A stretch of 63,010 bases of DNA from Bacteroidota bacterium (GTDB lineage Bacteria; Bacteroidota; Bacteroidia; Chitinophagales; Chitinophagaceae). The position numbers were made by a program, and so were the translations under genes. Of this stretch, positions 26,803 to 35,340 are shown piece by piece; within the stretch, counting starts at the first letter, position 1, and the number at the start of each line of letters is the position of its first letter. Location of the stretch: positions 1 to 63,010 of the forward strand of contig JANYEA010000130.1 in the NCBI GenBank assembly GCA_025363385.1, read 5' to 3'. The notes beneath the pieces are model-generated. The model had not been told where the DNA came from, ran no database searches, and saw nothing but the letters and a program-made list of their open reading frames with translations.

Positions 26803-26836
26803 GGCTGGTTCATTGATTTAATGAACCGGCCTTTTT
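26803..26836 (+). terminator. Rho-independent terminator after the SQR-TusE-DsrE unit
   Basis: A 12-bp stem GGCTGGTTCATT (26803-26814) pairs with AATGAACCGGCC (26820-26831), with one G-T wobble and a five-base loop. Five T follow (26832-26836), and another T-run lies just downstream. It separates the sulfur genes from the tetR operon. Confidence 0.9.
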
Positions 26837-26844
26837 AGCATTTT

Positions 26845-26876
26845 TTTGGTGGTGATAGAAATTTTGGTTAAGTTTG
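26845..26876 (+). promoter_or_regulatory. Bacteroidota-type promoter of the tetR-ABC operon
   Basis: TTTG at 26845-26848 is followed by exactly 20 bases and then TAAGTTTG at 26869-26876. This matches the Bacteroidota consensus TTTG-N19-21-TAnnTTTG fully. Transcription would start near 26883, only about 15 bases before the chosen ATG at 26898. The inverted-repeat operator overlaps the -7 element. Confidence 0.8.
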
Positions 26877-26892
26877 TTAACCAAATGGTTAA
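26864..26892. promoter_or_regulatory. TetR operator with three GGTTAA half-sites
   Basis: Half-site GGTTAA at 26866-26871, its complement TTAACC at 26877-26882, and GGTTAA again at 26887-26892 are spaced about one helical turn apart. The first two form a perfect inverted repeat (TTGGTTAA, five bases, TTAACCAA). The last two form TTAACCAAATGGTTAA. The block covers the -7 element and the likely start point, so binding would shut off the promoter. Confidence 0.75.
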
Positions 26893-26897
26893 TTTTA

Positions 26898-27515
26898 ATG
26901 GCAAGTAAACGAAAAGATAGTAATACAGAGGAAAAGATATTAAGTGCAGCTAGGCAGGTATTTATCGAAAAAGGTTTTGCAGGTGCTAGGATGCAGGATA
27001 TTGCCGATAGGGCGGAGATCAACAAAGCGATGCTTCACTATTACTTTAAAAATAAGGAAATGCTTTTTGAAGTGATATTCCGTGAAACGGCGGGTAAGCT
27101 ATTTCCCCATTTTGAAAAGTTGATGGAGTCTGACTTAAATTTCTTCGACAAGATCAGATCTATTGTATCCAGTTATATTGAAATGATCATTCAAAACCCT
27201 TATCTGCCTTTGTTTGTAATGAATGAGATGAATAAGAATCCTCAGATCGGATTAAAGAATTTTTTTGAGGCACAAAAGCCGGGATTTGTAAAAAAATTTA
27301 GAGAATCAATTGAGGAAAGTGTAAAAAATGGAATAATTCAACCCATCAATCCGATTCATTTAATCATGAATATATTTTCGATGTGTGCATTCCCGTTTAT
27401 CGCAAAACCAATGATCAGCATGCTAACTGGTATTGAAGATGAGCAGTTTAAAAACTTAATGGAACAGCGAAAAGTATTGGTAGCTGAATTTATTATTCAT
27501 TCGATAAAAAAATAA
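26898..27515 (+). CDS. TetR-family transcriptional repressor
   Basis: This 205-residue protein has an N-terminal TetR helix-turn-helix, with EEKILSAARQVFIEKGF, the DIADRAEINKAML recognition segment and HYYFKNKEMLFEVIF. A variable ligand-binding C-terminal domain follows. I chose ATG at 26898 (MASKRKDSN), because an upstream TTG would place coding sequence over the operator. The gene leads an operon with TolC, adaptor and ABC exporter genes (7 bp to the next start). Layout resembles the CecR-YbhGFSR locus of enterobacteria. Autorepression through the overlapping operator, relieved by an exported compound, is the likely control. Confidence 0.9.
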   Translation: MASKRKDSNTEEKILSAARQVFIEKGFAGARMQDIADRAEINKAMLHYYFKNKEMLFEVIFRETAGKLFPHFEKLMESDLNFFDKIRSIVSSYIEMIIQNPYLPLFVMNEMNKNPQIGLKNFFEAQKPGFVKKFRESIEESVKNGIIQPINPIHLIMNIFSMCAFPFIAKPMISMLTGIEDEQFKNLMEQRKVLVAEFIIHSIKK

Positions 27516-27521
27516 TTATTT

Positions 27522-28814
27522 ATGTATAAGTTAACTAAATGGTTAAAAATTACTTTGAGTTCATTTATATTGATTGTACATCCCATACAATCAATGGCCC
27601 AAAACGCTATTACGGAACTGAATTTGGAACAAGCTTATCAATTGGCGAAAGCAAATTATCCACTAATCAAACAGAAAGACCTAATTAATAAATCGGCTTT
27701 CTTATCAATTGAAAATATCAATTCTGCTTATTTACCCCAATTGAGCGTGAATGGTTCGGCCAGTTATCAATCGGATGTTACCAGTATTAAATTACCCATT
27801 GCGGGAGTAAATATTGCGCCGATGAGTAAAGACCAATATAAATTTTGGGGAGAATTAAACCAGTTGATTTATGATGGTGGAATTGTTAAATATCAAAAAG
27901 AATTGCAAGAACTTAGTTCATTGGTGGATGATCAAAAATTAGAAGTTGAATTATATAAATTAAAAGATAGAATCAATCAATTGTATTTAGGGGCATTACT
28001 ATTAGATGCGCAATTAGTTCAAGTAAATTTATCTAATGAAAATTTACAGATCGGCCTAAAAACGGTGAATGCCCAATTAGTAAACGGGGTTGTTTTTAAG
28101 TCGGCCGTATTGGTTCTGGAAGCCCAACTATTATTAACAGATCAGCGTATAGTAGAATTGAAATCAAATAAGAAAGCAATTCTACAAATACTTGCCATGT
28201 TTCTACATCAACCAATAAGTGAAACGGTGAAATTGGAAAAACCGGTCATTACTGAATTAACGGATTTAAGTATTGTGCGGCCAGAAATGAAATTATTTGC
28301 TTACCAGGATAGTCTCTGGAATGTGCAAAATCAAATGGTTAGTGCCAAGTTGAACCCCAAACTAAGTGTATTTGCACAAGGGGGATATGGTAGACCAGGA
28401 TTGAACATGCTCAATAATGATTTTGCACTTTTTGGAATGGGTGGACTGCGGTTAAACTGGTCGCTTAGTAATTTGTATACCCATAAAAGAGAGCATCAAA
28501 TGATAGCATTGAATCAGAAAATAAATGAGGTTCAGAAAGATGTATTTGTATTTAATACCACAACGCAACTTTCACAGCAATTGGAAGAAATTAAGAAGCT
28601 CCAGGACTTAGCAACTATTGATGAAAAAATAGTAGGTGTTCGAACTAGTATTACAGCTGCCTCAAAAGCTCAGCTGCAAAATGGCGTGATTAATTCTAAT
28701 GATTATCTCAGGGAGATCAATTTCGAAGATCAAACTCGAAATAATTTTACCCTTCATCAAATACAACTTATGCAGGCAAAGATTAATTATCAGACTATTA
28801 AAGGAAATCAATAA
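27522..28814 (+). CDS. TolC-family outer-membrane efflux protein of the ABC operon
   Basis: This 430-residue protein has a signal peptide (to QSMAQNA). TolC-type helical repeats begin NLEQAYQLAKANYPLIKQKD. It follows tetR by 6 intervening bases and precedes the adaptor by 10. It should serve the downstream ABC exporter as outer-membrane duct, a gene absent from the enterobacterial ybh operon, where TolC is encoded elsewhere. Codons 4-9 carry a second copy of the TetR operator sequence. Confidence 0.85.
   Translation: MYKLTKWLKITLSSFILIVHPIQSMAQNAITELNLEQAYQLAKANYPLIKQKDLINKSAFLSIENINSAYLPQLSVNGSASYQSDVTSIKLPIAGVNIAPMSKDQYKFWGELNQLIYDGGIVKYQKELQELSSLVDDQKLEVELYKLKDRINQLYLGALLLDAQLVQVNLSNENLQIGLKTVNAQLVNGVVFKSAVLVLEAQLLLTDQRIVELKSNKKAILQILAMFLHQPISETVKLEKPVITELTDLSIVRPEMKLFAYQDSLWNVQNQMVSAKLNPKLSVFAQGGYGRPGLNMLNNDFALFGMGGLRLNWSLSNLYTHKREHQMIALNQKINEVQKDVFVFNTTTQLSQQLEEIKKLQDLATIDEKIVGVRTSITAASKAQLQNGVINSNDYLREINFEDQTRNNFTLHQIQLMQAKINYQTIKGNQ
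27531..27546. promoter_or_regulatory. Second TetR-operator-like site inside the tolC-like gene
   Basis: TTAACTAAATGGTTAA differs at one position from TTAACCAAATGGTTAA at 26877-26892. It lies within codons 4-9 of the TolC-family gene. It could act as a second binding site, by looping or roadblock, or be chance constrained by the encoded LTKWL. Confidence 0.5.
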
Positions 28815-28824
28815 AATCTATTTT

Positions 28825-29766
28825 ATGAATTATAGAAATTTCGTATTGTCAATTGCTGGAATTGTGCTCATAAGTGCTTGTAGTTCTAGTCAGCTAAAAC
28901 ACGATGCAGCTGGTATTTTTGAAGCAGATGAAATCATTGTTTCTTCAGAACTTAGCGGGAAAATTTTAGCGTTTAAAGTAAACGAAGGAGATCTCCTGAA
29001 AAAAGATTCAGTAGTGGCAATGATAGATGCACTACCCGTTAATTTACAACAGCAGCAACTGGAGGCTTCTGTGAAAGCGCTTTCCGAGAAAACGCAGAAT
29101 GTAGCACCACAGATTAAACTCTTGAAAGATCAAATATCAGTTCAGGAAACGTTATTGGCTAATCTGCAGCATGAGCGATCTAGAATTGAATCGCTTTTAA
29201 AAGCCGACGCAGCAACTGCCAAACAATTAGATGATATCAATTTTCAAATTGAATCAGCTAAGAAACAAATAGCAGTTACAGAACAACAGATAGCGGTACA
29301 AGTTAATAATGTGCAAACACAAAATAGGGCCATACTAAGTGAAGCGAACCCCCTTCAAAAACAAATAGCACAGCTCAAAGATAAAGAACAACGTGCCAAT
29401 ATTATAAATCCTGTTAATGGTACGGTACTCACAAAGTATGCCATGGAGGGAGAAATCACAAGTGCTGGAAAAGCGATGTATAAAGTGGCTGATCTGAGTT
29501 CCTTGATTTTAAGAACCTATATCAGTGGTACCCAATTGCCGGCAATCAAACTCGGGCAAACTGTAAAAGTATTTATCGATGAAGGTGACAAAAACTTTAA
29601 AGAATACACTGGTATCATCACAATGGTTTCTGATAAAGCAGAGTTCACACCCAAGACCATTCAAACAAAAGACGAACGCGCAAATTTGGTGTATGCCGTA
29701 AAAGTACTTGTAAAGAATGACGGGTATTTAAAAATTGGTATGTACGGAGAAATCCAATTCAAATAA
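28825..29766 (+). CDS. HlyD/YbhG-type periplasmic adaptor lipoprotein
   Basis: This 313-residue lipoprotein has Cys19 in the lipobox ISAC. The first lipoyl half contains SSELSGKILAFKVNEGDLLKKD, and a long helical hairpin spans about 70-190 (ESLLKADAATAKQLDDI). The second half contains RANIINPVNGTVLTKYAMEG. I chose ATG at 28825 because it gives a clean signal peptide; earlier in-frame codons overlap the TolC gene. It links the ABC permeases to the TolC-family channel. Confidence 0.85.
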   Translation: MNYRNFVLSIAGIVLISACSSSQLKHDAAGIFEADEIIVSSELSGKILAFKVNEGDLLKKDSVVAMIDALPVNLQQQQLEASVKALSEKTQNVAPQIKLLKDQISVQETLLANLQHERSRIESLLKADAATAKQLDDINFQIESAKKQIAVTEQQIAVQVNNVQTQNRAILSEANPLQKQIAQLKDKEQRANIINPVNGTVLTKYAMEGEITSAGKAMYKVADLSSLILRTYISGTQLPAIKLGQTVKVFIDEGDKNFKEYTGIITMVSDKAEFTPKTIQTKDERANLVYAVKVLVKNDGYLKIGMYGEIQFK

Positions 29767-29767
29767 T

Positions 29768-30697
29768 ATGCAAGCCGTAATTGTAGAACATATTGTCAAA
29801 AAATATCAGGTCGAAAAATCTGAAGTAATCGCTCTCAAAGATGTTTCTTTTGAAGTAGCAAAGGGAGAGTTGTTTGGGGTAGTTGGTCCTGATGGTTCGG
29901 GTAAAACAAGTTTGTTTAGGGTACTTACTACATTGCTTTTTGCAGATAGTGGGGCAGCGAAAATTGATGGATATGATGTAGTGAAAGATTATAAAATAAT
30001 ACGAAAAAAACTTGGCTATATGCCAGGGAGATTTTCATTGTACCAGGATTTATCTGTTGAAGAAAACCTCACATTTTTTGCTACTATTTTTAATACCACA
30101 ATCGAAGAAAATTATGATTTGATCAAAGAGATTTACCAACAAATCGAACCATTCAAAAAAAGAAGAGCTGGTATGTTATCAGGAGGGATGAAACAGAAAT
30201 TGGCCTTGTGCTGTGCTTTGATCCACAAGCCATCGGTTTTAATTCTAGATGAGCCTACCACAGGAGTAGATGCAGTTTCTAGGAAGGAATTTTGGGAAAT
30301 GTTACAAAGATTTAAAAGGCAAGATATTACCATCCTTGTGTCTACACCTTATATGGATGAAGCCAGCATGTGCGACAGGGTTGCTTTATTGCAAAATGGT
30401 CAGATCTTGGCTATTGATAAACCGGCTAACATAAATCAGCAATTCTCCCACCCACTTTGGGCAGTTCAAGCTTCAAATATGTATGAGTTGCTTAAAAAAT
30501 TAAAAGATTGGCAGGCGGTTTATTCTTGTTATTCTTTTGGAGAGTTTTATCATGTTGTCATGAAATTAGATGCAACAGGTGGTAAAGAGATTCAAGCATA
30601 TTTATCGGAACAGGGTTTTCAAAATGTGGAAGTAAAACAGATTGCAGCCAATATAGAAGATTCTTTCATGGCATTAATGAATACAACTCATGATTAA
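29768..30697 (+). CDS. ABC transporter ATPase with non-canonical Q- and H-loops
   Basis: This 309-residue ATPase has Walker A GPDGSGKTS, signature LSGGMKQK and Walker B VLILDEP, all intact. The Q-loop position reads YMPGRFSLY instead of YMSQ.FSLY. The H-loop reads STPYMDEA, with Pro194 where His is usual. The partner gene shows the opposite pattern. The first 25 residues match ABC-2 export ATPases. I chose ATG at 29768 because it follows the adaptor stop directly. The stop overlaps the next start by 8 bp, so translation is probably coupled. Together the two ATPases correspond to the fused YbhF. Confidence 0.9.
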   Translation: MQAVIVEHIVKKYQVEKSEVIALKDVSFEVAKGELFGVVGPDGSGKTSLFRVLTTLLFADSGAAKIDGYDVVKDYKIIRKKLGYMPGRFSLYQDLSVEENLTFFATIFNTTIEENYDLIKEIYQQIEPFKKRRAGMLSGGMKQKLALCCALIHKPSVLILDEPTTGVDAVSRKEFWEMLQRFKRQDITILVSTPYMDEASMCDRVALLQNGQILAIDKPANINQQFSHPLWAVQASNMYELLKKLKDWQAVYSCYSFGEFYHVVMKLDATGGKEIQAYLSEQGFQNVEVKQIAANIEDSFMALMNTTHD

Positions 30698-31433
30698 CGA
30701 AAAAGTAATTATTGCAGAAAGCCTAACCAAAAACTTCGGAGATTTTGTGGCAGTAGATCAGATTTCTTTTGAAGTGGCGAAGGGCGAAATATTTGGTTTT
30801 CTGGGAGCAAATGGAGCAGGAAAAACAACTGCTATGCGGATGTTATGTGGCTTATCTACACCTAGCTCAGGAAAAGCAAATGTGGCAGGATTCGATTTGT
30901 TTAAAGAAACGGAGAAGATCAAGAAGAGCATCGGATATATGAGTCAGAAATTTTCGCTTTATGAAGATCTCACTATCCGGGAAAATATTCAGTTTTATGG
31001 GGGAATATATGGACTTTCAAAAAAAAATATACAAGAAAAATCTGCCTATCTGGTAGAGCATTTGCATTTACAGAATTATCAAAACAACTTAGTTAAATCA
31101 TTGCCTTTGGGTTGGAAACAAAAGCTGGCATTTTCTGTTGCTATTGTACACGACCCTGCGATTGTTTTTTTAGACGAACCCACTGGTGGTGTTGATCCTG
31201 TAACACGTAGGGAATTTTGGGAATTGATTTATGATGCATCAGCCAGAGGGATTACTGTTTTTGTAACCACGCATTATATGGATGAAGCAGAATATTGTAA
31301 TAGGGTAAGTATTATGGTTGATGGCAGAATTGAGGCATTGGATACTCCAAAGGAACTTAAGAAAATCTATGAGAGTGTTTCAATGGGTGAGGTTTTTCTG
31401 AAATTGGCTCGTAAAGCAGTAAGAGGAGAATAA
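30690..31433 (+). CDS. ABC transporter ATPase with degenerate signature motif
   Basis: This 247-residue ATPase has Walker A GANGAGKTT, a normal Q-loop YMSQKFSLYEDL, Walker B IVFLDEP and H-loop TTHYMDEAE with His195. The signature motif is degenerate (SLPLGWKQK instead of LSGG.KQ). With its partner it should form a heterodimer having one consensus and one degenerate ATP site. The start overlaps the end of the previous gene by 8 bp. It is followed by 84 bp without a gene and then the permease pair. Confidence 0.9.
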   Translation: MINEKVIIAESLTKNFGDFVAVDQISFEVAKGEIFGFLGANGAGKTTAMRMLCGLSTPSSGKANVAGFDLFKETEKIKKSIGYMSQKFSLYEDLTIRENIQFYGGIYGLSKKNIQEKSAYLVEHLHLQNYQNNLVKSLPLGWKQKLAFSVAIVHDPAIVFLDEPTGGVDPVTRREFWELIYDASARGITVFVTTHYMDEAEYCNRVSIMVDGRIEALDTPKELKKIYESVSMGEVFLKLARKAVRGE

Positions 31434-31517
31434 TACGAAATGAGCTATAACAAATTTGAATTTCAACCAAAAATATTATTTACGAATTACATGTAACCAA
31501 AATCATTTTATAGACAC

Positions 31518-32624
31518 ATGAAACAATTTTTTGCCTTTGTAAAAAAAGAGTTTTTCCATATTTGGAGAGATAAAAGAACCTTGTTTATTTTATTGGGAAT
31601 GCCTATTACGCAGATTATCATTTTTGGATTTGCTTTAACCAATGAAGTAAAGAATACCAAAATGGCCATCTTGGATTTTTCCAAAGATGCTTCTTCATCG
31701 CAGCTGATACAAAAAATGAGCGTGAGCAAATATTTTGATGCAACAACCGTATTGGCGAATTATCTTGAAGTAGAACCTTTGTTTAAAAAAGGGAAGATTA
31801 AAATGGTAATGGTAATTCCACAGCAATTTGCCAATGATCTTCAGCATGGGAATCAAGCGCATATACAATTGATTTGCGATGGATCAGATCCCAATGTAGC
31901 CAATACGTTATCCACTTATGCAACTGTAATTATCAAGGATTTCCAAAATGAAATTATAAAAGAGCAGAAATTACCTTATCGAATAGAAACAGATATCAGA
32001 ATGTTGTATAATCCCGAATTAAAAGGTGCTTATAGTTTTGTTCCTGGTGTGATGGCTTTGATTTTAATGCTTACTAGTGCTATGATGACTTCCATCGCCA
32101 TCGTTAAAGAAAAAGAAATGGGAACCATGGAAATCATTCTGGTTTCTCCATTAAAATCCTTTGGAGTAGTGATCGCAAAAGCAGTTCCTTACATGTTATT
32201 ATCAATGGTTAATGTGGCTACCATTCTGCTTCTGAGTGTATATGTTTTAGAGGTACCCATACGTGGTAGTTTATTATTACTATTATCTGAGGGTTTATTA
32301 TTTACCATTACTTCTTTAGCACTTGGATTATTGATTTCTTCTGTAACCGACTCACAGCAGGTTGCCATGCTCATTTCATTAATGGGCCTTTTTCTGCCAA
32401 CAACTGTGCTTAGCGGATATATGTTTCCAATTGAAAATATGCCCTTGCCTTTACAAATCATGTCAAATTTAGTTCCTGCCAAATGGTTTTATTTTATTGT
32501 AAAAACCATTATGATCAAAGGATTGGGTATCCAACATGTATGGAAGGAAACTTTGATATTAGTAGGGATGACGGTTGTTTTATTTGGTATAAGTATAAAA
32601 AAATTTAAAACCCGTTTGTCATGA
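31518..32624 (+). CDS. ABC-2 type export permease (YbhS-like)
   Basis: This 368-residue permease has one N-terminal helix (TLFILLGMPITQIIIFGFAL), a periplasmic domain of about 140 residues and five C-terminal helices. The family block VKEKEMGTMEIILVSPLK begins the second part. It forms the membrane channel with the next gene, which it overlaps by 4 bp (ATGA). The pair is paralogous and corresponds to YbhS/YbhR. Confidence 0.9.
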   Translation: MKQFFAFVKKEFFHIWRDKRTLFILLGMPITQIIIFGFALTNEVKNTKMAILDFSKDASSSQLIQKMSVSKYFDATTVLANYLEVEPLFKKGKIKMVMVIPQQFANDLQHGNQAHIQLICDGSDPNVANTLSTYATVIIKDFQNEIIKEQKLPYRIETDIRMLYNPELKGAYSFVPGVMALILMLTSAMMTSIAIVKEKEMGTMEIILVSPLKSFGVVIAKAVPYMLLSMVNVATILLLSVYVLEVPIRGSLLLLLSEGLLFTITSLALGLLISSVTDSQQVAMLISLMGLFLPTTVLSGYMFPIENMPLPLQIMSNLVPAKWFYFIVKTIMIKGLGIQHVWKETLILVGMTVVLFGISIKKFKTRLS

Positions 32625-33739
32625 GTGTTTTGAAATATTTATTGCAGAAAGAGTTCCGCCAAATTTTTAGAGATCCTTCTATTCTTAAAATCATTTTTGT
32701 AATGCCTGCGCTGCAATTAATTGTGATACCATTGGCTGCAGATTACGAAGTGAGAAATATAAACATAGCAATAGCAGATCATGATCATTCAGTATATACC
32801 CAGCAAATGGTTCAGAAAATAAAATCTTCTGGCTATTTTAAATTAGTTAATTATACAAGTACATTTCAGGAAGCCGTTACCAGTATTGAAGCTGATCAAG
32901 CAGATATCGTTCTGGAAATCCCAGCTAAATTTGAACTGCAAATTGTTCGGGAAGATCATGCAAGTATATTTATTGCTGTTAATGCAGTAAATGGAATGAA
33001 AGCAAATCTTGGTGCGGTCTATTTGCAAAATATCATTCAAAACTATAATAATCAAATTAGAACCAAGTGGGTACAATTTCCGGCAATACCCCCACAAACA
33101 AATATCAATGTATCTGTATCCAATTGGTTCAATCCGATGATGAGTTATAAATATTTTATGGTTCCAGCCGTTTTAGCCACGTTACTTTCACTATTGGGTA
33201 CTTTTCTCACCGCATTGAATATTGTTCGGGAAAAAGAAATTGGCACTATTGAGCAAATCAATGTAACTCCCATAAAAAAATACCATTTTATCCTTGGCAA
33301 ATTAATTCCATTTTGGGTTTTAGGATTAGTGGTTCTAACAATCGGTTTTTTGATTATGCGATTTGGATACCAAATTCATCCAGTAGGAAATATGTTGATC
33401 GTGTATTTATTTGCGTCAATCTATTTACTGTCCATTCTAGGCCTTGGGTTACTAATTTCCACCTATGCAGATACGCAACAGCAGGCAATGCTTATTTCCT
33501 TTTTTCTTTTAATGATCTTTATTATGCTGGGAGGATTGTTTACTCCTATTGATAGTATGCCTTCCTGGGTACAAAAACTTACCTGTTTAAATCCGGTTTC
33601 CTATTTTATTGATGTTGTACGAATGGTAGTGTTAAAAGGAAGTGGGTTAGCTGATATCAAGAATCATATTTTTGTGATAATTGGGTTTGCTGTATTCTTA
33701 AACAGCTGGGCTGTGTGGAATTATAAAAAAACAAACTAG
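32621..33739 (+). CDS. ABC-2 type export permease (YbhR-like)
   Basis: This 372-residue permease has the same layout as the preceding one, with the family block VREKEIGTIEQINVTPIKK and C-terminal helices containing LLMIFIMLGGLFTPIDSMP. It is the last gene of the export operon. The next gene (ECF sigma factor) starts 110 bp later and probably has its own promoter. Drugs, lipids or envelope components are possible substrates; none is indicated by the sequence. Confidence 0.9.
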   Translation: MSVLKYLLQKEFRQIFRDPSILKIIFVMPALQLIVIPLAADYEVRNINIAIADHDHSVYTQQMVQKIKSSGYFKLVNYTSTFQEAVTSIEADQADIVLEIPAKFELQIVREDHASIFIAVNAVNGMKANLGAVYLQNIIQNYNNQIRTKWVQFPAIPPQTNINVSVSNWFNPMMSYKYFMVPAVLATLLSLLGTFLTALNIVREKEIGTIEQINVTPIKKYHFILGKLIPFWVLGLVVLTIGFLIMRFGYQIHPVGNMLIVYLFASIYLLSILGLGLLISTYADTQQQAMLISFFLLMIFIMLGGLFTPIDSMPSWVQKLTCLNPVSYFIDVVRMVVLKGSGLADIKNHIFVIIGFAVFLNSWAVWNYKKTN

Positions 33740-33849
33740 TTGCACTGGCTATCTAGTTTTCAAATTCCTACCATTATTCTCTATTTTTCTGAAAATATTT
33801 ATATACTACGAAGGATTCTCCTCTGGCAGGCATCTATTATATTTACACT

Positions 33850-34407
33850 TTGAATGAACAAGAACTCATAAAACAGTTAAAGCTAGGAAATGAACCTGCT
33901 TTTAAGATGCTTGTAGAGGCTCATAGTAACCGTGTGCATTATACTGTTTTAAATATTCTTCAAAATGCTATTGATACAGAAGACATTGTACAGGAGACCT
34001 TTATACAGGTTTTTGAATCTATTAAGCACTTTAAAGAAGCATCTAGTCTGGCAACCTGGATTTATCGAATTGCGGTTCATAAGGCCCTCGATATAATCAG
34101 AAAACAAAAGAACAGAGCCAGATTACATGCCATTGTTCCTTGGTGGATGCCAGATGAAAATAAAAGTATAGATGCGGTTTATCTCAACCCTGGTATTTTA
34201 ATAGAGCATAAAGAAAAAGCGGTTAGGATTTTTAAAGCTATTAACGAATTGCCTCATCAACAAAGAGTGGCATTTACGTTGATCAAAGTGCAGGGAATGA
34301 AATATGAAGAAGCTTGCGAAATTTTACAATTAAGTGTAAAAGCAGTTGAATCATTAGTTAGTAGAGCTAGAGTAAAATTGAAAACCCGATTGGAAAATGA
34401 TTATTAA
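33850..34407 (+). CDS. ECF-type RNA polymerase sigma factor
   Basis: This 185-residue protein has sigma region 2 (TEDIVQETFIQVFESIKHF, ASSLATWIYRIAVHKALDIIR) and region 4 (LPHQQRVAFTLIKVQGMKYEEACEIL, KAVESLVSRARVKLK). The start must be TTG at 33850 or an internal ATG. The nearby ATG at 33854 is out of frame and meets a stop after five codons, while the next in-frame Met is residue 20, inside a conserved helix. It leads a three-gene unit with a small membrane protein and a Spy/CnrX-like periplasmic protein, typical of envelope or metal stress sigma modules. Confidence 0.85.
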   Translation: MNEQELIKQLKLGNEPAFKMLVEAHSNRVHYTVLNILQNAIDTEDIVQETFIQVFESIKHFKEASSLATWIYRIAVHKALDIIRKQKNRARLHAIVPWWMPDENKSIDAVYLNPGILIEHKEKAVRIFKAINELPHQQRVAFTLIKVQGMKYEEACEILQLSVKAVESLVSRARVKLKTRLENDY

Positions 34408-34416
34408 TTAGTGCAC

Positions 34417-34710
34417 ATGAAAAAAGAAGCAAACGAAATTTTGGAACAACACTTGTCAGTTTTGAGCAATATGGAAGAAATTGGCCCTAATGTTTTTTTT
34501 TATACCAGACTAAAAGCTAGAATGGAAAAGGAAATTGACAGCAACTTATGGAAATTTCCCCTTAAGCCTGTATGGGTTATCAGTATCTTAATCATGCTAC
34601 TGGCTTTAAATGGCGTTTTAATTGTTCAGGAATTAAATTCTTCTAAAACCAATACAGATAAGGGTATCCAGGCTTTGGCTGCTTCTTACGACCAAGTTAT
34701 TTCAGATTAA
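34417..34710 (+). CDS. Small single-pass membrane protein, possible anti-sigma factor
   Basis: This 97-residue protein has an N-terminal cytoplasmic part of about 45 residues, one transmembrane helix (VWVISILIMLLALNGVLIV) and a short periplasmic tail. It lacks the zinc-binding ZAS motif. It lies 9 bp after the sigma gene and 12 bp before the Spy-like gene. By position and topology it fits a CnrY-like anti-sigma factor, but the sequence alone does not establish this. I chose ATG at 34417 over GTG at 34411. Confidence 0.65.
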   Translation: MKKEANEILEQHLSVLSNMEEIGPNVFFYTRLKARMEKEIDSNLWKFPLKPVWVISILIMLLALNGVLIVQELNSSKTNTDKGIQALAASYDQVISD

Positions 34711-34722
34711 AAATTCAATGCA

Positions 34723-35205
34723 ATGAAAAATATGGTAAAAAATAAACTGTTTATCTGGGCAATTGTATTATTAGTTCTTGCAAATATGGTTACCCTTGGT
34801 TTCTTCTGGACAGGAAGGATGCGGCAAATGAAAGAAGGCTCCCCTAAAGAATTTTTAGCAGCTAAACTGAAATTTAATGAATATCAAAAAAAGCAATTCT
34901 TCGACCTGGCACAAGAGCATCACGAAAATGCCCAAAAGATCAGAGAAAAAATTAAATTTTCAAAAGATGCATTTTTTGATCTTTTAAAGCAAGACAACGT
35001 TTCTGATAGTGCAAAAAGAGCAACTGCAAGGGTGGTAAGTTTAAATTTAGAAGAACTCGATTTGTATACACTGGAACATTTTAAAAAAGTAAGGGCTTTA
35101 TGTAATCAGGATCAAAAAGAAATTTTTGATAGCGTCATACACCAAATAACTGGGGCTGTTAATGAACCGTCACGACCCAATATGCCTCCTAATTCTCCAA
35201 AATGA
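34723..35205 (+). CDS. Periplasmic Spy/ZraP/CnrX-like sensor
   Basis: This 160-residue protein has an N-terminal membrane anchor (LFIWAIVLLVLANMVTLGFF) and a helical periplasmic domain. The domain has the Spy/CpxP-like pattern LKFNEYQKKQFFDLAQEHH and a later DQKEIFDSVIHQI. The tail is proline-rich (PSRPNMPPNSPK). The histidines and acidic residues in the first helix could bind metal. With the ECF factor and small membrane protein it resembles a CnrYXH-type signalling triad. Confidence 0.75.
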   Translation: MKNMVKNKLFIWAIVLLVLANMVTLGFFWTGRMRQMKEGSPKEFLAAKLKFNEYQKKQFFDLAQEHHENAQKIREKIKFSKDAFFDLLKQDNVSDSAKRATARVVSLNLEELDLYTLEHFKKVRALCNQDQKEIFDSVIHQITGAVNEPSRPNMPPNSPK

Positions 35206-35340
35206 GATGGAACAAAATTACCTTTTGATGAACACTTTTTTTTGTAAAGCTGATCAATGTCATATGTAAAACTTGCACAAGTTGATATTTTGCGGTAGTC
35301 AATTGATACCTATTATCCCGTAATTTTTAATAATTACCGC

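Noticed and set aside
31434..31517. Separate promoter for the permease pair in the 84-bp gap
   Set aside because: A TTTG at 31455 has no acceptable -7 partner at the right spacing.
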